From CFX5 sp964568485 (GTDB taxonomy: Bacteria; Chloroflexota; Anaerolineae; Caldilineales; Caldilineaceae): a stretch of DNA of 5,139 bases. The notes under the pieces were generated by a model that worked only from the letters and a program-made list of their open reading frames with translations, made no database searches and was not told the DNA's origin. Where the stretch lies: the NCBI GenBank assembly GCA_964568485.1, contig CAZMRA010000302.1:1-5139 (forward strand), written 5' to 3'. Positions 1 through 3,462 of this stretch are shown here, one piece after another (the first letter of the stretch is position 1; each line of letters begins with the position of its first letter). A program made the position numbers and the translations under genes.

Positions 1-1
1 G

Positions 2-658
2 CTCCGTCCGCCGGCAATCTTGGCCAAAAGTGCCGCCACCATCGACCGCATGAGCGGTGGCCGCTTTGAATTGGGCATTGGGACCGGGGGTTTCTGGGAT
101 GCCATCGTGGCCATGGGTGGGCCGCGCCGCACGCCAGGCGAAGCGGTGGCTGCACTCGAGGAGGCGCTCCAGATCATCCGCCAGATGTGGAGTGGACAGC
201 GCTCAATCACCGCCGGTGGCCAATACTACAGCGTCAAAGGGCTGCATCCTGGCCCGACGCCGGCGCACCCGATTAGCATTTGGGTCGGCGCCTATGGCCC
301 CAAAATGATGAATTTGATCGGGCGGTTGGGGGATGGTTGGGTGCCGTCACTTCCCTATTTGGATGTGAGCAAGATCAAGGAATTGCAAACTCGCATCGAC
401 GAGGGCGCAGCGCAAGCCGGGCGCGATGCGCGCACCATTCGGCGCATCCTCAACATTAGCGGAGAGATTACGCCGGATGGCAGCCCGCGCGGGGCTACCT
501 GGTTGCAGGGTCCAGCCGCGCAATGGGTGGATGATCTGAGCCACTTGGTAGTGGAGTATGGCTTCGACACGTTTATCCTAATGAACGACGATCTCAACCA
601 AGTGCGCCGCTTTGCGGAAGAGATTGCTCCCCAAGTCCGTGCCCAAACCGGGGCGTAG
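2..658 (+). CDS. LLM class flavin/F420-dependent oxidoreductase, 3' part (5' end outside window)
   Basis: The frame is open from base 2 to a TAG at 656-658, giving 218 residues of a protein whose start lies upstream of the window. A TTG at 20 is in frame, but conserved family sequence (LRPPAI) precedes it, so it is not the real start. Visible family features are the RPPAILAKSAATIDRMSGGR segment, the glycine-rich ELGIGTGGFWDAI stretch, the AMGGPRRTPGEAV segment, and a later PISIWVGAYGPKMMNLIGR-type strand and helix. These are typical of the luciferase-like monooxygenase (bacterial luciferase/F420-dependent) TIM-barrel family. Such enzymes use FMNH2 or reduced F420 in the cytoplasm to oxidise or reduce varied small molecules; the substrate cannot be read from sequence. 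This segment most resembles the F420-type members, which is a family-level inference. About 100 or more N-terminal residues should be missing. A promoter separates it from the downstream operon, so it is probably a separate transcription unit. Confidence 0.87.
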   Translation, partial: LRPPAILAKSAATIDRMSGGRFELGIGTGGFWDAIVAMGGPRRTPGEAVAALEEALQIIRQMWSGQRSITAGGQYYSVKGLHPGPTPAHPISIWVGAYGPKMMNLIGRLGDGWVPSLPYLDVSKIKELQTRIDEGAAQAGRDARTIRRILNISGEITPDGSPRGATWLQGPAAQWVDDLSHLVVEYGFDTFILMNDDLNQVRRFAEEIAPQVRAQTGA

Positions 659-756
659 CTCATAAGACGCGCGCACCACACCGCGCTGCCGAAGATTGCT
701 TCAAGGAAGTAGGGCATACCCCGCGCGCCAATAGTGATTGTTCCATGAAAGTTGCT
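659..756. other. Intergenic stretch after the LLM gene; no gene and no clear terminator
   Basis: I see only weak hairpins here: GCGCG (669-673) with CGCGC (682-686), and GGG-cata-CCC near 712-721. Neither is followed by a T-run, so no intrinsic terminator for the upstream gene can be called. An antisense reading frame crosses this stretch but looks like a shadow of the LLM gene. Confidence 0.5.
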
Positions 757-786
757 TTGACGATAACCGCCGATCTGCTGTACACT
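757..786 (+). promoter_or_regulatory. Sigma70-type promoter for the FAD/FeS/MoaD operon
   Basis: The -35 hexamer TTGACG (757-762) and the -10 hexamer TACACT (781-786) are separated by 18 bp. Each is close to consensus. The expected transcription start is about 792-794, giving a leader of about 95 nt before the TTG start at 887. The position immediately upstream of a three-gene operon supports the call. The -35 lies inside an inverted repeat, which suggests repression or other control. Confidence 0.6.
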
Positions 787-803
787 ATCGGCAGTTATCG
801 TCA
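758..803. repeat. Inverted repeat (17-bp arms, 12-bp spacer) overlapping the promoter; candidate operator
   Basis: The left arm TGACGATAACCGCCGAT (758-774) and right arm ATCGGCAGTTATCGTCA (787-803) match in 16 of 17 positions. The left arm overlaps the -35 and spacer. The -10 lies in the central spacer, and the right arm covers the expected transcription start. Most of the left arm lies upstream of the start and would not be transcribed from this promoter, so the dyad is more likely a DNA-level protein-binding site than an RNA hairpin. There is no T-run after it, which argues against a terminator for the LLM gene. Confidence 0.6.
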
Positions 804-829
804 CGGGCGCTGCTCAGCGCAATTGCCCG
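804..829 (+). other. Small hairpin in the leader of the FAD/FeS/MoaD operon
   Basis: GCGCT (807-811) pairs with AGCGC (816-820) around a GCTC tetraloop. CGG (804-806) can pair with CCG (827-829), or alternatively CGGGC (804-808) with GCCCG (825-829). The element sits just after the expected transcription start. It is too small for a known molybdenum-cofactor riboswitch, and I assign no function. Confidence 0.3.
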
Positions 830-871
830 CATCCAAAACCCAAATCCTTACAAATTGAGGCCATAGTCCCC

Positions 872-880
872 AAAGGAGGT
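872..880 (+). promoter_or_regulatory. Strong ribosome binding site fixing a TTG start
   Basis: CAAAGGAGG/T is a near-perfect Shine-Dalgarno ending 6 nt before the TTG at 887. No ATG or GTG at a suitable distance competes with it, so it decides the start of the FAD-binding subunit. Confidence 0.75.
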
Positions 881-886
881 ACTCCC

Positions 887-1762
887 TTGCAAGCGATTGA
901 GTATGCCTCGCCCCAAAGCGTTGATGATGTTGTTGCCTTGTTGCAACAAAAGGGCGACATGGCACGTGTCCTGAGTGGTGGAACCGATCTATTAGTCGCA
1001 CTACGCGAAGGACGACGCCGAGCGGAAGTTGTGATCGACGTCAAGCGTCTGCCTGAAACCAGCGAATTAACCTACGACCCCAAACAAGGGTTGACACTAG
1101 GCGCAGCTGTTCCGTGCTATCGCATCTATGATAACAAAGAGATTGCTGCAGCCTACCCAGGGTTGATCGATTCTGCCAGCCTCATTGGTGGTGTGCAGAT
1201 TCAAGGCCGGGCTAGCATTGGCGGCAACTTGTGCAATGCCTCACCTGCAGCCGATTCGATCCCATCGCTGATTGCGCATCAGGCCGTTGCCAATATCGCC
1301 GGACCCAATGGGCGGCGGAGCGTTCCGGTCGAAGAATTCTGCGTGGCACCTGGTCGTACTGTACTCGAACCAGGCGAATTTTTGGTCTCACTTTCATTCC
1401 CTGCGCCGCAGCCGGGGTTTGCTGGTGCCTATCTGCGCTTTATTCCGCGCAATGAGATGGATATCGCTGTCGTGGGCGCTGGGGTCACTGTCCAGTTAGA
1501 TGAGACTCGCAGCAAATTTGTTTCAGCCCGAGTTGCGCTCGGCGCTGTTGCCCCTCGACCGCTCTTTGTGGCTGCAGCTGGCGAGGCGCTGGCCGGTCAA
1601 CCGGTGAACGCCGAATCGATTGCTAAGGCTGCACAAATCGCCCAAGAAGCGGCTACACCGATCACCGACATGCGCGGTACTGCAGAATATCGCAAGCAAA
1701 TGGCCGGTGTACTGACACGCCGTGCGCTGGAGAAGGCCATCGAACGAGCCAAGGCTAGCTGA
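887..1762 (+). CDS. FAD-binding subunit of a xanthine dehydrogenase/CO dehydrogenase-type molybdoenzyme (CoxM/XdhB family)
   Basis: This 291-residue protein has the normal length for the medium, FAD-carrying subunit of the xanthine oxidase family (CoxM, CutM, XdhB type). It should pass electrons from the [2Fe-2S] subunit to FAD and then to an acceptor in the cytoplasm. Seen in the sequence: the FAD-pyrophosphate loop LSGGTDLLV at residues 29-37, and the second FAD motif SIGGNLCNASPAADS at 110-124. The C-terminal CO-dehydrogenase flavoprotein domain follows, with the LEPGEFLVSLSFP strand and a terminal RGTAEYRKQMAGVLTRRAL helix. The TTG start is chosen because of the strong Shine-Dalgarno at 872-880, and the N-terminus (MQAIEYASP) then matches the usual family start. 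It is the first gene of a three-gene operon, 34 bp ahead of the iron-sulfur subunit. The large Mo-binding subunit is not next to it. The family is clear; the substrate of the complex is not. Confidence 0.92.
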   Translation: MQAIEYASPQSVDDVVALLQQKGDMARVLSGGTDLLVALREGRRRAEVVIDVKRLPETSELTYDPKQGLTLGAAVPCYRIYDNKEIAAAYPGLIDSASLIGGVQIQGRASIGGNLCNASPAADSIPSLIAHQAVANIAGPNGRRSVPVEEFCVAPGRTVLEPGEFLVSLSFPAPQPGFAGAYLRFIPRNEMDIAVVGAGVTVQLDETRSKFVSARVALGAVAPRPLFVAAAGEALAGQPVNAESIAKAAQIAQEAATPITDMRGTAEYRKQMAGVLTRRALEKAIERAKAS

Positions 1763-1785
1763 ACGCACATTGCGCCAGCCCAAAT

Positions 1786-1789
1786 GGAG
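1786..1789 (+). promoter_or_regulatory. Ribosome binding site deciding the start of the iron-sulfur subunit
   Basis: GGAG lies 7 nt before the ATG at 1797. Longer readings of the frame would overlap the end of the previous gene and add residues unlike the family, so this site and ATG are preferred. Confidence 0.65.
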
Positions 1790-1796
1790 ATTTGTT

Positions 1797-2288
1797 ATGT
1801 CGAAAACTGTTGTCTCAGCGAAGATTAATGGTCAGGACGTTGACTTTTTGTGTGAACCACGCCAGAGCCTTTTAGAGGTCCTGCGCGATGAATTGCTACT
1901 CACTGGGAGCAAAGAGGGCTGCAACAACGGCAACTGCGGGGCTTGTAACGTGATTCTGAATGGCGTCCTGGTCAATTCCTGCTTGGTGTTAGCCGTCGAA
2001 GCCAATGGGGCCACCATCACCACGGTTGAAGGCCTGGCCAGCCCAGACAAGTTGCACCCACTCCAGCAAAAATTCTTGGAACATGCCGCGCTGCAATGTG
2101 GGATCTGCACACCAGGCTTTTTGATTTCCTCCAAAGCGCTGCTCGACAAGAACCCTGACCCAACCGAGCAGGAAGTTCGTCATTGGCTGGCAGGCAATCT
2201 CTGCCGCTGCACCGGCTATGATAAGATCGTACGTGCTGTACTCGATGCGGCAGATAGCCCCGAGTTGCAGAGCGTCGCTAAGCAATAA
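1797..2288 (+). CDS. [2Fe-2S]-binding subunit of a xanthine dehydrogenase/CO dehydrogenase-type molybdoenzyme (CoxS/XdhC-like small subunit)
   Basis: The protein has 163 residues from the ATG at 1797, the usual length for the small iron-sulfur subunit. The N-terminal plant-ferredoxin domain carries the first cluster on C42, C47, C50 and C62 (GCNNGNCGAC, then SCL). The helical C-terminal domain carries the second cluster on C101, C104 (QCGICTPG), C136 and C138 (NLCRCTGY). All eight ligands are present, so the subunit should be functional. Its role in the family is to carry electrons from the molybdenum centre to FAD. An additional C19 is not a cluster ligand. It follows the FAD subunit by 34 bp and overlaps the next gene by one base (TAATG), which indicates co-transcription and translational coupling. 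The family call is secure. Which catalytic subunit it serves is unknown, because none is encoded nearby. Confidence 0.94.
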   Translation: MSKTVVSAKINGQDVDFLCEPRQSLLEVLRDELLLTGSKEGCNNGNCGACNVILNGVLVNSCLVLAVEANGATITTVEGLASPDKLHPLQQKFLEHAALQCGICTPGFLISSKALLDKNPDPTEQEVRHWLAGNLCRCTGYDKIVRAVLDAADSPELQSVAKQ

Positions 2289-2554
2289 TGCAACATCAAG
2301 TGTGGATTCCTGCCTTACACCGTGATCTGACCAACGGCCAAGAAATGGTCTTAGCCGAGGGTGAGACCGTGGGCGAGGTGGTAGAGCAATTAGAACAAGC
2401 TTTTCCTGGGATGGCGGAGCGCCTGTGTGCGGAGGGCAAGCTACGCCCGCACATCGCGGTCGCCATCAATGGGGAAGTCACGCGCCGCGGGTTACGCGAG
2501 CGTTTGACCGAACCCAGTGAATTGCATTTCATTCCTGCACTGAGCGGGGGCTAA
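2288..2554 (+). CDS. MoaD/ThiS-family ubiquitin-like sulfur carrier protein
   Basis: This is an 88-residue protein ending in Gly-Gly (FIPALSGG), the hallmark of sulfur carriers that are adenylated and thiocarboxylated at the C-terminus. The preceding beta-grasp pattern fits MoaD: an LAEGETVGEVVEQLEQAFPG helix segment, IAVAINGEV and LHFIPALSGG. In the known pathway, MoaD with MoaE inserts the dithiolene sulfurs of molybdopterin, and a MoeB-type E1 activates it. ThiS or other sulfur carriers share the fold. The ATG overlaps the stop of the iron-sulfur gene (TAATG), and no strong Shine-Dalgarno is visible, so it is probably translated by coupling. Its place in an operon of molybdoenzyme subunits favours a cofactor role (inference). 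It is the last gene before a terminator. No MoaE or MoeB is in the window. Confidence 0.88.
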   Translation: MQHQVWIPALHRDLTNGQEMVLAEGETVGEVVEQLEQAFPGMAERLCAEGKLRPHIAVAINGEVTRRGLRERLTEPSELHFIPALSGG

Positions 2555-2577
2555 GTCTCCACATCGTGATAAAAAGT

Positions 2578-2618
2578 AAAAGGGCCGATTGATTATGAAC
2601 CAATCAATCGGCCCTTTT
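2578..2618. terminator. Bidirectional intrinsic terminator between convergent genes
   Basis: A perfect 17-bp stem is formed by AAAAGGGCCGATTGATT (2578-2594) and AATCAATCGGCCCTTTT (2602-2618) around a 7-nt loop. On the + strand it ends the FAD/FeS/MoaD operon 23 bp after the stop and is followed by four T. On the - strand it begins 8 bp past the stop of the convergent gene. There it is followed by a better U-rich tail (TTTTACTTTTT). It should therefore serve both genes. Confidence 0.9.
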
Positions 2619-2626
2619 GCGTCTGG

Positions 2627-3214
2627 CTAGCGCGATAAACGGGGATCTGGTTCAGGCGGGATCACGCTTTGGTAAATCAGCGGCAGATGATAGACATTGC
2701 TCATCCCAGCCCGATCCACCGACAATACGGTGGTCAGTGGTTGGTTATTGGCGCCACCGGAAATATAAATAGTGAGCGCGGCATCACCGAACAGCCGGAA
2801 TTCGGGAATATCGACTAGTTCGCTGCCACAGCCAGGCGGGCCGGCAAACCAATCATACTCACGCGGGAGCAGCGGGATATAGTCGGTACTGCTCAAATAA
2901 TACAACGTGGGAAAGCCAACGACTGGTGTATTTACATCAGAACAGATCACAAGCGCGGTATCGATGATGTCAGCAGCAAATGGAGCTACATGGACAACGC
3001 GTACAAAACCATGGTCCAAATCGGTTGGCGGTGGTGGAACAGTGCCACCAGGGGGAAGCGTCCCATTCGCGCCAGCAATATCGATCTCACCCTGCGCATT
3101 CACCTCGTGAAAGACAAACCCGGTACAGAGCAAAGCAAAAGCTAATACACTCAACATGAGCCAAGGCTGACGAGCACGTGCCTTGATCTGATAATCTTTC
3201 GGTTGCGAATTCAT
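2627..3214 (-). CDS. Secreted or membrane-anchored DUF4397-like protein
   Basis: The protein has 195 residues from the ATG at 3214. A longer GTG start at 3298 is possible but less likely, because GAGGAGAG (3219-3226) is an excellent Shine-Dalgarno for 3214. The N-terminus has basic residues (KARAR, 11-15), a hydrophobic segment at about 18-35, and a plausible signal-peptidase site after VNA (A40). A lipobox is not present. A Gly/Pro-rich linker (about 47-67) leads to a beta-rich domain: RVVHVAPFAADIID (72-85), VVGFPTLYYLSSTDYIPLLPREY (98-120) and FRLFGDAALTIYISGG (139-154). This resembles the DUF4397 pattern of a VRVVHASPDAP-type start, a 'Y.pl..G.Y' middle and a late strand run. C91 and C129 are the only cysteines in the mature part and could form a disulfide. 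The protein should act outside the membrane. DUF4397 has no established biochemical role, so function stays unknown. It is convergent with the MoaD gene and divergent from mutL, with no functional link seen. Confidence 0.72.
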   Translation of the reverse strand: MNSQPKDYQIKARARQPWLMLSVLAFALLCTGFVFHEVNAQGEIDIAGANGTLPPGGTVPPPPTDLDHGFVRVVHVAPFAADIIDTALVICSDVNTPVVGFPTLYYLSSTDYIPLLPREYDWFAGPPGCGSELVDIPEFRLFGDAALTIYISGGANNQPLTTVLSVDRAGMSNVYHLPLIYQSVIPPEPDPRLSR

Positions 3215-3218
3215 TAGA

Positions 3219-3226
3219 CTCTCCTC
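3219..3226 (-). promoter_or_regulatory. Ribosome binding site fixing the start of the DUF4397-like gene
   Basis: Read on the - strand, GAGGAGAG lies 4 nt before the ATG at 3214 (the GGAG core is 6 nt away). It favours this start over the upstream GTG at 3298. Confidence 0.7.
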
Positions 3227-3313
3227 ATCTTCAGCAAAGCAATATTCACCTGCCCGCAGGTAACAAGCTCTCTTGTAGCTTGGGGGATTACCACGCACTA
3301 ACCCTTGCCCCTT

Positions 3314-3380
3314 ATAACTTGACTAAGCGAGGACCCATTGAGTAGACAAGAGCGAAAAATATGGGTGCTCAGCAAGTTAT
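3314..3380. repeat. Imperfect inverted repeat of 67 bp
   Basis: The outer arms ATAACTTG (3314-3321) and CAAGTTAT (3373-3380) are perfect over 8 bp. The inner arms GAGGACCCAT (3329-3338) and ATGGGTGCTC (3361-3370) match in 9 of 10 positions. An asymmetric internal loop (7 nt against 2 nt) lies between them, and the apical loop is 22 nt. The element could be an RNA structure, a protein-binding region or a small palindromic repeat. No target-site duplication is evident. Confidence 0.5.
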
Positions 3381-3388
3381 GCATGAGT

Positions 3389-3439
3389 AGTTACGTCAAA
3401 TTAGACGGCTGGGCAACAACAAAAGTTACGGTCAAATTA
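3389..3439. repeat. Pair of near-identical direct repeats upstream of mutL
   Basis: AGTTACGTCAAATTA (3389-3403) and AGTTACGGTCAAATTA (3424-3439) differ by one inserted G and start 35 bp apart. The second copy overlaps the region just upstream of the mutL -10. The first copy also contains a small dyad, CGTC-aaatta-GACG (3394-3407). Both features suggest regulator binding, but no known box is recognised. Confidence 0.45.
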
Positions 3440-3447
3440 CCTATTTA

Positions 3448-3456
3448 TGGTATACT
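3448..3456 (+). promoter_or_regulatory. Extended -10 promoter of mutL, likely giving a leaderless mRNA
   Basis: TGGTATACT is an extended -10: TG at 3448-3449, one base, then TATACT at 3451-3456. A possible weak -35 is TTACGG (3426-3431) at a long 19-bp spacing, which the extended -10 would tolerate. The expected start of transcription, 6-8 nt after the -10, coincides with the mutL ATG at 3463, and no Shine-Dalgarno precedes that ATG. Confidence 0.6.
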
Positions 3457-3462
3457 TATGTC

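Larger units (their letters stand above)
3215..3462. other. Divergent intergenic region between the DUF4397-like gene and mutL
   Basis: This 248-bp stretch contains no convincing gene. Next to the - strand gene it holds two short hairpins in the presumed leader: CCTG-cccg-CAGG (3249-3260) and ACAAG-ctct-CTTGT (3263-3276). The centre has a large imperfect inverted repeat (3314-3380). The mutL side has a pair of direct repeats and the mutL promoter. For the - strand gene, a TATAAG -10 (3316-3311) is possible, but no good -35 accompanies it, so that promoter is not called. Confidence 0.55.

Noticed and set aside
758..803. The inverted repeat as a terminator of the LLM gene
   Set aside because: No T-run follows either arm, and it overlaps a good promoter. 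An operator-like role fits better.
355..804. Antisense frame of 149 codons across the end of the LLM gene
   Set aside because: It overlaps a clearly conserved gene on the other strand, resembles no family, and runs into the promoter dyad. It is a shadow frame.
793..886. Molybdenum-cofactor riboswitch in the operon leader
   Set aside because: The leader is only about 95 nt and shows one small hairpin. I cannot match it to the known motif.
1722..1796. Upstream extension of the iron-sulfur subunit to base 1722
   Set aside because: It would overlap the FAD subunit gene and add 25 atypical residues. The ATG at 1797 has its own GGAG and gives the family N-terminus.
1989..2285. Antisense frames opposite the iron-sulfur subunit gene
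   Set aside because: All eight conserved cysteines lie on the + strand reading, and the antisense products look random in composition.
3319..3348. Alternative + strand promoter TTGACT-N18-TAGACA
   Set aside because: The -10 is poor and it lies inside the inverted repeat. The extended -10 next to mutL is much better.
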